64,000 nt of DNA from Gamsiella multidivaricata (lineage: Eukaryota > Mortierellomycota > Mortierellomycetes > Mortierellales > Mortierellaceae): positions 172,464-236,463 of the forward strand of contig NW_026251770.1 of NCBI RefSeq assembly GCF_025024155.1. Reading direction: 5' to 3'. Position 1 is the stretch's first letter, and each line of letters starts with the position of its first letter. This document shows positions 11,417 to 22,006 of the stretch, one piece after another. The position numbers were made by a program, and so were the translations under genes. The notes below the pieces were generated by a model, which worked only from the letters and a program-made list of their open reading frames with translations, was not told where the DNA came from and made no database searches.

Positions 11417-12450
11417 TGTCCTGAGCTTGCTGTGATAGGAGTGAGGGTTCTTTTGTGGATTCCGTCACTGTGGTCGTGAAGAGTCCGATGATCCTGTCCC
11501 GAAGTCGAAGGGTGAGAAAGACGGAGCTGGGACCGAGATTGTTGTTGACTGATCAGATCAGATCTCGTTCTTGATCAGGGCCAGGGTAGGAAAATCGCAG
11601 ACGATGCGTGTGTCACATGACTGTAGACAGCTGGCGGTGCAAGCAAGTAAGTCCATAGGTGCGAGTGGTGGAAAAAAAGAAGTGATGAAAAGGGCAAAGG
11701 GTTCAGTCAGCATCATCACTCACACTTGCAAGTTAAGACCCGTCTCTTCTCGTCTCCCTCTGTCTCGAGACTGACTCCAGACGCTACTCCAGCTGACCCG
11801 ACAACCGCTCCGTCCGAGGCACAGCGTCTTCATCGGTAAGAATACCTTTTCTATGCTGAGACTATTAGTCACCCTATGTGGCATGGTATTCCAGCGAAAT
11901 AATCGGCCCAAGGATGCATCATCCCATCCAGATCCAACCCATCCACCCGCAAGAGTCGATGGAGCTGCATCTGAGCCAAGGTCTCGGCTGTGTTTTGATG
12001 GGTGGAGGAGTAATGCATCCGGCAGCTGACTACATGGCCATCTGGACTTACTCCACGAAAAAACCTTAGTTCGCCGCACAAAACCCATACTGGCCAAACC
12101 GTAGTGGAGGAGAGTACACCTACAAACCAATCAAGCAGACCAAGCAGACATAGCCAGCTAGCCTGTCCGTCACTTGTCATCGACCATCGAGTCCAACCAT
12201 CGAGTCAACCATCGAGTCAACCATCGAGTTCATCCGGTCCTTGCCATCATCCAAACCTCCCCCTCCATTCAGCCAGCAAAAGGTATATATCTCTTATCCA
12301 TACCGTCAGAGCATGTATCGAAAAGAGCGCAGTTCAGAATAACTCACCTAACCCGCGTATTACTGCCCGTCCTAGGCGCGAAAGGCATCCAAGCTGTCTC
12401 TCTCGACGATACCTCCACCCCAAGCTGACCCTTGGACCCCATCGACCATC
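11417..12450. other. Intergenic promoter region between divergent mS38 and LAMMER kinase genes
   Basis: No gene is supported. The region contains a short 12-13-bp tandem repeat at about 12182-12230 and ends in the 5' leader of the kinase. It presumably carries both promoters. Confidence 0.5.
12182..12230. repeat. 12-13-bp tandem repeat (accatcgagtca), four copies
   Basis: The motif ccatcgagt recurs four times with spacings of 13, 12 and 12 bp, in the leader about 250 bp upstream of the kinase ATG. Confidence 0.8.
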
Positions 12451-15037
12451 ATGACCGACTCGACCACGGCCGAAGGAAGGAGGCAGGCCGACTGGGCAGA
12501 GTTCTATAAAAACGGGCCACCAAAGGAGGTCATTGTAATTGAGGACGATACACCGCCGCCGCCCTCGCTCTCCTCATCCACATCGTCATCGGCCTCTGGT
12601 CAACAGGTCCCCAATGGCCATCCCGTTACCTCCCCACGGTACCGGATAATGCAGCCTCAATTGCCCCCCGGCCAGCACTACTATCCAGGCTCATCGACAT
12701 CACAAACTGGTGTCTCCTCAATACCAGTAAATGCAGGAGGGCGTGTGACAAGGAGGACTAACAAGCGGGCGCCGTCATCTGATCTAGCTGCCTCAGGGTC
12801 CAATGACATGTCTAACCATGTACCGAATCAACACTACGCATATGCACAGGGCTCATACGCCCCCGCCCTTCATAATCAACCTCACCCTGCACAGATGTAC
12901 GCGAACGCAGCATTGGTCGCGCGACCAGACGTTGGAAACACGCCCAATAGTGCTGTCACTGCACCCACTAGGAAAAAGCGGAAATCCAATGCGGATGTCA
13001 AGTTTGTGCAGCCGCGAACATGGCAAGAAAACCAGGCACCTTACTACCCACCAGCGCCTCAGACCCATGCTAACGCACCAGTGGCTAACCGAGATGTAAA
13101 TCATGTCAGGGTATAGAATCAAGGCTTTCGATGGTGCGGACAAAAAATGAGCCGGTGATAGCTGACTATTTATTCTCCTTCATTACGAACCCTGCATAGG
13201 CACCGGTTAATATACCCCCTTGGGATGATAAAGAAGGCCATTACATTGTTGTTGTCAATGATGATTTTACGAACCGCTGTAAGTACACCATTTTTTTTTT
13301 TTTTTTTTTTTTTTAAATGGACGCGTATTAGTTCTTTTTATGACTCTCACCGGCCTATTCACTTCCATGCATCAATGTAGATAAAATTATCAAACTGTTG
13401 GGACAAGGGACATTTGGAAAAGTAGTCGAGTGCTACGATAAGGAGACAGGGAGGCATTGTGCCATCAAGATCATCCGTGCTGTTCAAAAGTATCGTGACG
13501 CGAGCAGGATCGAAACCCGCGTGCTGACCACGTTGAAAAAGAACGATCCTCCGAATGCATAGTAAGTATATTTTCTCGTCCAGTGACCCACCCATCTTGG
13601 ACGACATACTGACCACTCTCTTCATTTGTTTCATGCACTTTGTATCTACAGTAAATGCCTTCACCTCAATGACTGGTTCGATTATCGGAACCACATCTGC
13701 ATGGTGTTTGATCTCTTGGGACAGTCGATCTATGACTGGCTCAAGGACAACGCTTTTTGTCCGTTCCCGCCTAATCAGATTCAGTTCTTCGCGCAGCAAC
13801 TCCTAAGAAGTGTAGAATGTACGTATGCTATATAAGACTAATGGAGGTCTTTATCTCAAGGCGGTCGCTAACACTATTCCATCGTTTTTATATAGTCCTT
13901 CACCGTCTGCGGTTAATCCACACTGATCTCAAACCGGAAAATATCCTGCTAAAGAACGGTGCATATAAGCAGGTGCCATACAAGGTGAGCTTCTACCACA
14001 TGTCTAATAGAGGTATAATGCCATACTTTTTTGCATTACTTGACCACGTACTAACCTGAATTCGGGATCCTTGCGGTTACTTTTTTAGAAGTCACCAAAT
14101 AAGATGCGGAGAGTATTATTAGACCCAGAAATTCGGCTGATTGATTTTGGAAGTGCAACCTTCCAGGATGAACACCATTCGACTGTTGTCAGCACGCGGC
14201 ACTATCGCGCGCCGGAAATCATTCTTGGTATGACCGAAGTAACCGCATTTGATGCGCGGACCAAATTAAGCATCCGTTTTGGAGCAGATATGCTTACGCA
14301 GGACAACGTTCATGATATTTTCAAATTGAAATATAGGTCTTGGCTGGTCTTACCCATGTGATATCTGGTCTGTTGGCTGTATTCTGGTGGAATTCCTTAC
14401 TGGGGAAGCGCTCTTTCAGACCCACGACAATTTGGAGCATTTAGCCATGATGCAGGCTGTCCTCGGACCTATACCTGATAAAATGATTCGCTCGTGCCAG
14501 TACGTTTAACAGCAAGAAAGAACCCTGATTTGCGCGTCGTATGGAGATAGACTGGCGATTAACTCTGCAGGCCACTTGACGCGGCGCCTTTTTTTTTTCT
14601 TTCTTTCTTTCTTTCTTTCTTTAGCAAATCGGCCCAAAAGTACTTTGTGCAGGGACGACTGGATTACCCTAATGACGAGACAAAACGTGCGAGCCGGAAA
14701 TATGTGAAGGCTCTGAAACCCCTCAAGGTACCTAGTTTCTCCTGGCACCTCACGTCTGAAGTAGCACTCCTCCACATTTTTCTAACTACGAGGCTTTTTG
14801 TTTTTTCTTGCCATCGATATCCAGGACTATGTTGTACCGGCAGCCAACCGCGCCGAGAATCTAGGCTTTGCGGCGGCACTGAAAGATTTACTTGGTCAGC
14901 TGTTGACATACGACCCCGAGAAACGCATCACGGCCGCACAGGCACTGAAGCATCCTTACTTTAGCTACATCGTGGACGAGGCAGGACAGATCCTCGGCAA
15001 GAGGGCCGGCGGCGATTCCTTCCATCCACCTAGATGA
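12451..15037 (+). CDS. LAMMER (CLK/Kns1/Lkh1-type) dual-specificity protein kinase
   Basis: Nine exons: 12451-13095, 13200-13278, 13381-13561, 13652-13818, 13896-13984, 14089-14227, 14337-14499, 14625-14727 and 14825-15037. All junctions are in phase and give 592 residues. A low-complexity N-terminus (about 215 residues, with a basic RKKRK patch) precedes the kinase domain. Visible motifs are GQGTFGKVV (P-loop), CAIKII (ATP Lys), [12 protein letters not shown] (catalytic loop, with the HTDLKPEN form typical of this family), LIDFGSAT (DFG), [11 protein letters not shown] and [16 protein letters not shown]. The last is the LAMMER signature with Gln-Ala where most members have Glu-Arg. These kinases phosphorylate SR-type splicing factors and, in yeasts, act in stress, TORC1 and flocculation responses. 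Exon 1 has three possible phase-0 donors (GTAAAT, GTCAGG, GTATAG); I took the first. Intron 2 holds a 24-T run and intron 7 a CTTT microsatellite. Confidence 0.93.
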
Positions 15038-15459
15038 TTTTATTTCTATTTTTTTTTATTTTCTCCCCTTTTTCATAACTTTTTTGCTTCAAATATCCAT
15101 TATTATTCATGATCCATTCATCGCTATGTCACGTATTTCGTTATTTCCTCCGTATTCTTATTGTTTTGTTATTGCGCGCGCATAGTTCCAAATACTCCCC
15201 TGGCGCTTTAAACGCATAGAAACTACCGGCCAGGCAGACTAGTCAGACAGTTACCATCCTCGTTGTAGCAGTTATTGTTTTCTTTTCTTTTTTTCATTCT
15301 TATTTCAATTGTACAATATGTAAAGAAAGATATTGATGCATGAGCCATTCTGAAGCTTGGCACTTAATGGCTGGTGCTTGTTCTTTGATGTTGATATAGA
15401 AAGCAAGCGCGCCCTTTGGCAATCAAATACAGGCCATTTAAGAGTCCGAGAGTTTGGTC
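15038..15459. other. Convergent 3' ends (kinase and TFIIF alpha)
   Basis: T-rich 3'-flanking DNA between two genes that point at each other. No open frame is supported. Confidence 0.6.
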
Positions 15460-17824
15460 TTACAAGCCCTCCTTCAGAACCAAGATGCCGTCCTGCGGGA
15501 TGGCGACTTTCTTGACGATGGCAGCGAGGATATTCTTGTTTCGGGGTTCCTTCCGCAACTTCCTCTTCAGGTCGACAATTAAGTCGCGGGTCGTCACCTG
15601 GGGCCGACTCTTTAGCAGTGCAATGACCTCCGCTTCCGTGATCAGCAACGAATCTTGAAGCCGTCGATATCGTATTCCATGCAGAGCGAGAGCATATGAG
15701 AAAATCAAGAATCTTTAGGTTAGTAAAAAAAAAAAAAAAAAAAAAACATGGCCCACAGCCATGCCATTCATTAGAGCAACTGGTGCAAACACTGACCATC
15801 ACCACCAGCTGAAGCGTCCGCCTGTGCACTCGAGCCTGAGAATGGTGCCGCGTCAGCTGTTCGGCTCTGTTTCCTACTTGGCCCCTCATCGACGGTCTCT
15901 GCAGAGTCAGCCGTCTTTTTCCGCTTCTTTTCCATTGTTCCTGATGAACTTGAACCGCCCGCCACAGGTGCAGGTGGAGATGAAGCCCTGAGTACACTCG
16001 ACGACGCCAAGGACGACTTCACAGCCTTGCCTGCCACTGTTGATAATGAAGGTGATGATGACGAAACCGCGGGCTTTGCACCGGCGCTGGCATTCCTGGG
16101 TGGTGGCAATGGGACCTTGCCCTTCAAGGCCTTGACGCCGACGGGTTTGTTGGGTGTGGCAGATTTGGTGACACCGGCCTTCTTTGGGATCAAGAGCGCG
16201 CCCTTGACACTGGCCTTGCCCTTGCCCTTTGATTTCGCGGTCTCCTGTGATAATTGTGCGTCATCTTCCTTCTTCGTATCCTTCTCCTTGTCAATCTCAT
16301 CCAGATCAGAATCAGACGAATCTTGATCACTGGCATAGGGATCTTTTTCATCGTCGCTGGCGTAGACCTTATTTTTCTCGAGCTTCAAGAGCGCCTTCTT
16401 CACAGCCTTTCCAGTCTCTGTCAAGCGTCCCTTGTCGTCCTCTTCGTCTTCATCCTCATCAGAGTCCATAGCTGGTCCTTGCTTCCTTCGAGGCTAGTTG
16501 TGTGATATACCACAAAATAATGTGTCAGAGAGGGACCTGTTGACGATGGGAGAAAACGAGAAAGACAGATGCCGCAAGCGCTGGGCGAGCTTACATCGTC
16601 CTTTGCGTCGTCTTCGAATCCAGGCATCTCTGAGGGCATCTCCTCGTCGTCCTGCCAGACTTCATCAAAGTCCATTTCGTCCACGTCGCCATGCTTTCCA
16701 CGCTTCTTCTTTCTCTCCCTGGCCTCATCCTCGTCATATCTAATTGAACAAAGCCGATATTCATCAGCGTCATTAGTCTTGTACCATTCAGTAACAGTCG
16801 AACTTGTCCAGTGCCAACGAGAAGAAATGACCTACCCAACGTCGTCTTCATGGTCAACCGTGACTAAGTGCTCGCCTTCGACTTCTTCTTCTGCGCCCTC
16901 TTCGCCATCCTCTGTCTTTGCTTTGTTCTTGGACCGCATCAGCCATCGGATGCTGCTGTTGTTCTGCTTTTGTGCTTTTTGGTACTAGGTAGCGAAAGAC
17001 AAAATACGATGGGTATCAAAAGGATATGAATTCAACCAAAAAGAAAACCAGGTAACCAGGTATCATCGAGATAGTAACCGCTTTACCTGCTCTTCCGCCT
17101 CCTCTGCCGTCAGGGTGGCATACTGAATCTTTGGTGTGAACTTGTACCACTTGTCCGCAGGCACGACCTTGAACCCGTCGTCCGAGAACAAAAACAGCAC
17201 ATAGTTCGCATGTTGCCCGCCCTCCAACTGACCTGTCCAATTGTTCTGATTATCGTAATCCTCAACGACCCAGGGTGCCGCCTCAATCTCCTTCTTCTTC
17301 CGCTCCTCTTCGTTCGCGATATAGATCTGTCTCGTACGCTTCTTGAACAACATCTGCTTATTACGCACGCCTCCACCATAGGGAGCAATCAGTGATGTAT
17401 CCGCGCCCGTTGTCGGTGCTGCTGCACCACCTGGTCCAGCTGCCGCATTTCCACCGGCCACCCCATCCTTCTTATCCGCACCTGCTGTGTCCTTGTTTTG
17501 GTAGTTGTACTTGCTATTATAGTAGCTGTATCGGTTGTAGCCGCTGTTCTCGTTCCGTTTGCGGTGCAATTTGACCGGCTGTGTGAACTTGTCAGGGCTG
17601 ACCTCCTTATTGCCATGGAATCGCATGACATGGTGAAGGACGTCGTGCGAGGTTGAGACCAGCTTATAGTCGGTGTAGGTTCCTGGCTGGGGTTGAGCCG
17701 CGGGTTTCTTCGTAGGGATCTCGCGCTTGACGGCCGGGCCACCAGGTGAGGGTCTGACACCGAGAGCCCGTTGTTGATGGGCGCGGTTAGATTGCACAGG
17801 TGGACGCGAGCGTAAGAAAGACAT
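15460..17824 (-). CDS. Transcription initiation factor TFIIF alpha subunit (RAP74/Tfg1)
   Basis: Five exons: 17824-17087, 16984-16836, 16739-16595, 16493-15797 and 15653-15460. All are phase-consistent and give 640 residues. The N-terminal part holds the RAP74 dimerisation fold, including YKLVSTSHDVLHHVMRF, KMLF-like KQMLFKKRTRQIY, PWVVEDYDNQNNWTGQLEG and NYVLFLFSDDGFKVVPADKWYKF. The centre is acidic, then Lys/Ser/Ala-rich (charged, disordered). The C-terminus is the winged helix (LLITEAEVIALLKS, TTRDLIVDLKRKL, ILAAIVKKVA). RAP74 pairs with RAP30 in TFIIF, binds Pol II in the pre-initiation complex and binds the FCP1 phosphatase through the winged helix. I chose the MSFLRSRPP start: an upstream in-frame Met would add 23 leader-like residues. 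Intron 4 carries a 22-A run on the plus strand. Confidence 0.93.
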
Positions 17825-18009
17825 TGTAAAGATCTTCCGTGGAGTTGATTGCGAAGAGGGAGAATCAGCAACCAAGAGAGGAAACAGAAGCAAAGAGATG
17901 CAACTCCAAAGTGCAGCGCAATTGCGCTATTTATTCGGAAAACTTGTCACGTGTGATGCAATGAAAGGAAGGGAAAAAATACAGCATACTGCGTCGTGTG
18001 CAATTTCCA

Positions 18010-18347
18010 TTATCTTTTTGTTTTTGGCAAGATCGCTCCGTTGATATTGGGTAAGACACCTCGCTCGGCTATCATGATGTCCGCCAACAGCTTGCCCGGC
18101 TCCTCGACGTTCTTGGCCGCCAATTACAAACGCCGAAGCGTAGTCCACTCCTTGTTGTCTCGTGCAAACACTTCCTGCTAGCTCCAGAATTTTGACGCAC
18201 AGATATCCCACCACAGCAGCTAGATAAACCGGCACACCGTAGTATTATATGCCCTTGAAGAGCAAGTCTGAGCCCTTGCGTGATAACTGCCAGACCTGTC
18301 GCCAGTTGCTTGTCTGTGTTGCCTGCGCTTTTGCCTCTGCCGCTAGC
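18010..18347 (-). pseudogene. Decayed histone H2A copy
   Basis: Reading the minus strand, an N-terminal SGRGK-like segment is followed by pieces matching the H2A fold in order: V-P-V-Y-L-A-A-V with ILELAG, then (one base out of frame) ARDNK, then [16 protein letters not shown] and a final LPKTKR before a stop. Compared with H2A in general, there is a +1 shift between ELAG and ARDNK, an in-frame TAA where H2A has the Gln of HLQLA, and another frame break with TAA before the PVYLAAV segment where KGNY is expected. The copy is intron-less in the recognisable part. It is a pseudogene rather than a variant, since the breaks cannot be bridged by plausible introns. It sits about 190 bp upstream of the TFIIF alpha start, on the same strand. 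Confidence 0.78.
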
Positions 18348-19687
18348 TGCAGTGCTATAGGTATTCATGTCTCCACCTCCTTCTCCGTTACCTTCGCGTT
18401 CATCATCACCCACAAAACCGCTGCCCAGATCGCTGTCGTGGCGTCAGTAACAAAATCGACATTAGGTTCTTCGGACATGTCGAAGTGCTTTGAACAAAGG
18501 TGTTTATTTTTTGGTATGGACCAAGAAATGCGAGTGTCGATGAAACAACTGGTGATGGCGAATGTCCGTTTTTGGTGGCAACTGACACGTACATGTACTG
18601 GTATGTATCCGGTAGACGTGTCTGTACCCAGCGTGGAATGTCAAAGCCATACCGATATACGAGTATTCCGTAGGTACTTGATAACCCACACGTGGGTCCA
18701 TGAGGCTGCCGGCCGATTAGTTAGTCTAGGACAAGATAAGAAAAAAGTGCCCGTTTGCCCATGCTCTCTCATAAATAAAGGATTATGAGAGCGATGGTGC
18801 AATAGGTTATAAGTAGGCCAGGGATGGCGGCGAGCGAACAAGGTAGAGCAGGCTACCTGACTAGCTCTATAATTCTATTCCGCCTCAAGTGCCGCAAGTG
18901 AACGATTGCAGACAATATTTTCTACACCCCGCCCATTATTCTTTCTTTCTTTTCTGTTCCCTTGTACATCGCCCTTTGAGAGCAATATTTCCTACAGCAC
19001 TCTCCTACTCGACAACGTGTGTAATAGTGCAACGATGTTTATTATGTTGCGTTGTGTTGTGGTGTTACTTGTTACCAGCAAACCGACTAGAGAGAAGAAG
19101 AGGGGAAAAAGTGGCGAACAACAACAGCAACAGCAACAATAACAACAACAACAACAACTCGATCCCCATTTCAAACAGCAAAACGAGAGAGAGCGTGTGT
19201 GAAGAGGGAGAGCACTTTTACGGTGAAAATGGCACACCCTCACAGCGTCAACAAAATAAGACGATTTTAATTAAAGCGAAGAGGGCTCTCACACGGTTGT
19301 ATATTTATCTTTTTATTTTTTGCCGATTTCCAAAGCAATCCTCGCGGAACAGGGCGCACACTACGGATATTATAGGACATAGGAACCCTATCTCTCTCCC
19401 TTCCTTCCTCTTTTCTCTCTTCTTCTTCTGTGTCTTCATTGTTTTGAGCATCAACCCCTCCTCGTCCTCCTCCGCGTCTTGTCCATCGTTCATTCCATTC
19501 ATTCACCTGTGCATCCATTTCTTTTTATGTCCCATTCCCAGTCAACCTTTTGCTAGTTTCTCTTCTCGCCCCTGAAATTATCTATTTAGCTGAACCGCTT
19601 TGACTTTATTTTGAAGGAGAGAACAAGGAAAGCAACAACATCGAACAACCAGGATCCACCAGCGAAGAGCGAGCGTGAAGTGCAACA
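18348..19687. other. Promoter and long 5' leader of the coiled-coil gene
   Basis: No gene is supported. Around 19100-19165 there is a CAA/CAG-type run, and 19380-19560 is strongly C/T-rich on the plus strand. Both are typical of fungal leaders. Confidence 0.5.
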
Positions 19688-22006
19688 ATGTCTATCGATC
19701 CAAACGTGACTGACCAGCACCATCACCACCATCGTGCGTCCTCCGACGATGCCATGGCCGCATTGAAAATCGCTGCTGCCACTTCCTTCTTCTCCTCCCG
19801 CAACCAGAACAATAAAAATCCCCTTCCAACACCAGCATCGCTAGCACCAGCACCCACAAGGCAACAAGCACCCCATCCCATCACGACCACCATTCCCAGC
19901 CCCGTCCACTCGACGCGCCAGCCCTCGCCCTTTGATCACAGCTTGTCCAAGATGGCATCCACGTCCACGCGTGGCCCCAACAAACCACTCACACTCCAAC
20001 ACCAGCCCGCTGCACATTCCTCATATTCAACTTCACACTCCAGCCCTATACAAACACCCCATACTCCACATTTCCGCCATCACCACCACAACCATCAAAT
20101 CTCATCCTTGCCCTCTCCTCCCCTATCCTCTGTCGAACCACCCCCTAGCGCTGGTTTCTTCCCAAAGTCGCCTCTCCAGGAGCGGTGTGAGGCTTTGGAG
20201 ATTGAGCTCTCTGCCCTCAGACTCCGTCTCAAGCGCTCCGAGCGATCTTCGACCGTGAGGGAAAAGCGCCTTTCCCTCTTTCAGCAGCAATCCTCCGATT
20301 CCCAGCAATCGCTCCAATCCCTGATGTCCCAGTACGAGACGACCCTTTCCCAACTGCAGGATTCCCAACGCGAGCTCAGCGACACAAAAGCCGCGCTTGC
20401 CTCCAATGGTGATCGTGTTCGTCAACTAGAATCGACAACGCAGGAGCAGGAGTGCAAACTGAACGAGATGTTATCCGAGCGGGAGGCCCTCTCCGCAGAG
20501 ATGAAGGAGAGCCATGCCGAGAATGCAAGGCAACAGAAGCGACTCAAGACTGCCACAGAAAAGGTCGACAGGCTGCAGCAGGAGAATCGCCAGTTGATTG
20601 AACAGCTCAAGGAACTTCGAACCAAGGTGGTCCAAGTCTCGGATGCCCAGCTAGATGCCATCGAATCATTGCACCGCGAAAAGTCTCAGGGGGGAAAGGC
20701 CGTCCTCGAGCTGGAGACAGAGGCAAATAGGTTCAGGGCCGAGGTCGAGCGACTGCAGGACTTGGTGCTTACAATGGGCAACCGACACGTCCAAGTCCAG
20801 GCACAGCTCGCGTTTTTCCAGCAGCAGGCTCAGCAGCTTCAGTACGAATTGGACCAATCCGAACAGACAAATTCGGAAAATCGCATAGCAGGGAGCACAA
20901 ACAAACTCACTGTGCAACATTCACGGAGCATGTCAGCAGCAACGGGTGGCACAGCGAAAAAGCACGGCAGCATGGGTGAAAGCACGCTGAGTTCGCTCTT
21001 GGCCTCAGTCGCCTCTGTTGCCTCGACCTCCCATTCTCGCCGGACAAAACTCACTCGCCGCTTCACAGTCAATGCACCACGCAAGGATGGAGAGTTGACG
21101 CTGGAGCAGCGCAAGTGCGAGTTCCTGATGGACCAGATTGCAGTCCTCCAGCGCGGATACGATGCTCTTCGTCAAGAAAAGGTCACGCTCGAACTTCAGC
21201 TCGACCTCATGCAGCGACAACACCAATATCACCAACAGCAGCGACAGAAGCGCCGAGAGTCTCAGAGACGAACATTGGGGAGCGAACAGTCTGCGGCAAT
21301 CTCGAATGCCTTGGCCATCATGGTCGCCTCTCCCTCCGCTGCAGGAAACCCGCTGACGACTATTCCATCGACGCCACTCCTGCCAACGTATTCCGCTGCA
21401 GAGCAGGAGGAAGAGAAGGCCCGGATCCAGTACGAGCTCGAGCAGGCACAAGTCCGGAAACAGAAGGAAGCTGAAGAGAAGGAGAGGCAGAGCTTGGCGG
21501 CCAAGGCAGCGGCAGAGGAGGCAGAGCGGGAGGCGATTCGACTCCGACGTGCAAAATCATTGCATCTCAAGGAGACCTTGGCGTCTCTCGAATCCAAGCG
21601 CGTCCGCAATGACAGTCGCAACGTCCAGTTCTCGAGTTCGGACGAGCTGAGGCACCTGGAGAACCTTCGTCTTACGAATGAGACCCAGCAGCACGGGTCA
21701 GCAGCGGCAGCCCGAGCAAGTCGACGGCTGGTCTCACCGTTCTCGTCTAGCCAACTCTCGTCCTCATCGTCGGCATCTTCGCCATTGTCATCGGCCATGT
21801 CCTCACCCTCTCCCCTGTCGGCCATGACGACTCCAAGTCCCTCTACGCCGTCGTCATCGCATTCACCGCAGGCCAAGCAGCCAGTGCAATATACCCATCC
21901 GTCCAAGCACCAGCACCAGCAGCGCTTGGCCACGTACGCCCGCCACACGTACACGTACAATATCGAACAATGCAGTTGTTGTCTCGGCGCCATGATTGAA
22001 ATCTAG
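19688..22006 (+). CDS. Single-exon coiled-coil protein with a Cys-rich C-terminus
   Basis: An uninterrupted frame gives 772 residues. Residues 1-165 are His/Pro/Ser/Thr-rich and disordered, with a polyHis run near the start. From about 167 to 400 there is continuous heptad-like Leu/Glu/Gln/Arg sequence (LQERCEALEIELSALRLRLK onwards). A second helical block follows at about 475-535, and a third charged one (EQEEEKARIQYELEQAQVRK and on) at about 575-640. The tail is Ser/Pro-rich and ends with IEQCSCCLGAMIEI. I do not recognise the family. The architecture suggests a structural, scaffold or trafficking role. The clustered C-terminal cysteines could bind metal or be lipid-modified; that is inference. 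The start ATG has a good context (caacaATGtc) and a long leader. Confidence 0.8.
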   Translation: MSIDPNVTDQHHHHHRASSDDAMAALKIAAATSFFSSRNQNNKNPLPTPASLAPAPTRQQAPHPITTTIPSPVHSTRQPSPFDHSLSKMASTSTRGPNKPLTLQHQPAAHSSYSTSHSSPIQTPHTPHFRHHHHNHQISSLPSPPLSSVEPPPSAGFFPKSPLQERCEALEIELSALRLRLKRSERSSTVREKRLSLFQQQSSDSQQSLQSLMSQYETTLSQLQDSQRELSDTKAALASNGDRVRQLESTTQEQECKLNEMLSEREALSAEMKESHAENARQQKRLKTATEKVDRLQQENRQLIEQLKELRTKVVQVSDAQLDAIESLHREKSQGGKAVLELETEANRFRAEVERLQDLVLTMGNRHVQVQAQLAFFQQQAQQLQYELDQSEQTNSENRIAGSTNKLTVQHSRSMSAATGGTAKKHGSMGESTLSSLLASVASVASTSHSRRTKLTRRFTVNAPRKDGELTLEQRKCEFLMDQIAVLQRGYDALRQEKVTLELQLDLMQRQHQYHQQQRQKRRESQRRTLGSEQSAAISNALAIMVASPSAAGNPLTTIPSTPLLPTYSAAEQEEEKARIQYELEQAQVRKQKEAEEKERQSLAAKAAAEEAEREAIRLRRAKSLHLKETLASLESKRVRNDSRNVQFSSSDELRHLENLRLTNETQQHGSAAAARASRRLVSPFSSSQLSSSSSASSPLSSAMSSPSPLSAMTTPSPSTPSSSHSPQAKQPVQYTHPSKHQHQQRLATYARHTYTYNIEQCSCCLGAMIEI

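Noticed and set aside
21262..21993. 243-codon minus-strand frame opposite the coiled-coil gene
   Set aside because: It is the antisense of a clear coding exon, with biased composition (Ser/Arg/Cys-rich) and no motif.
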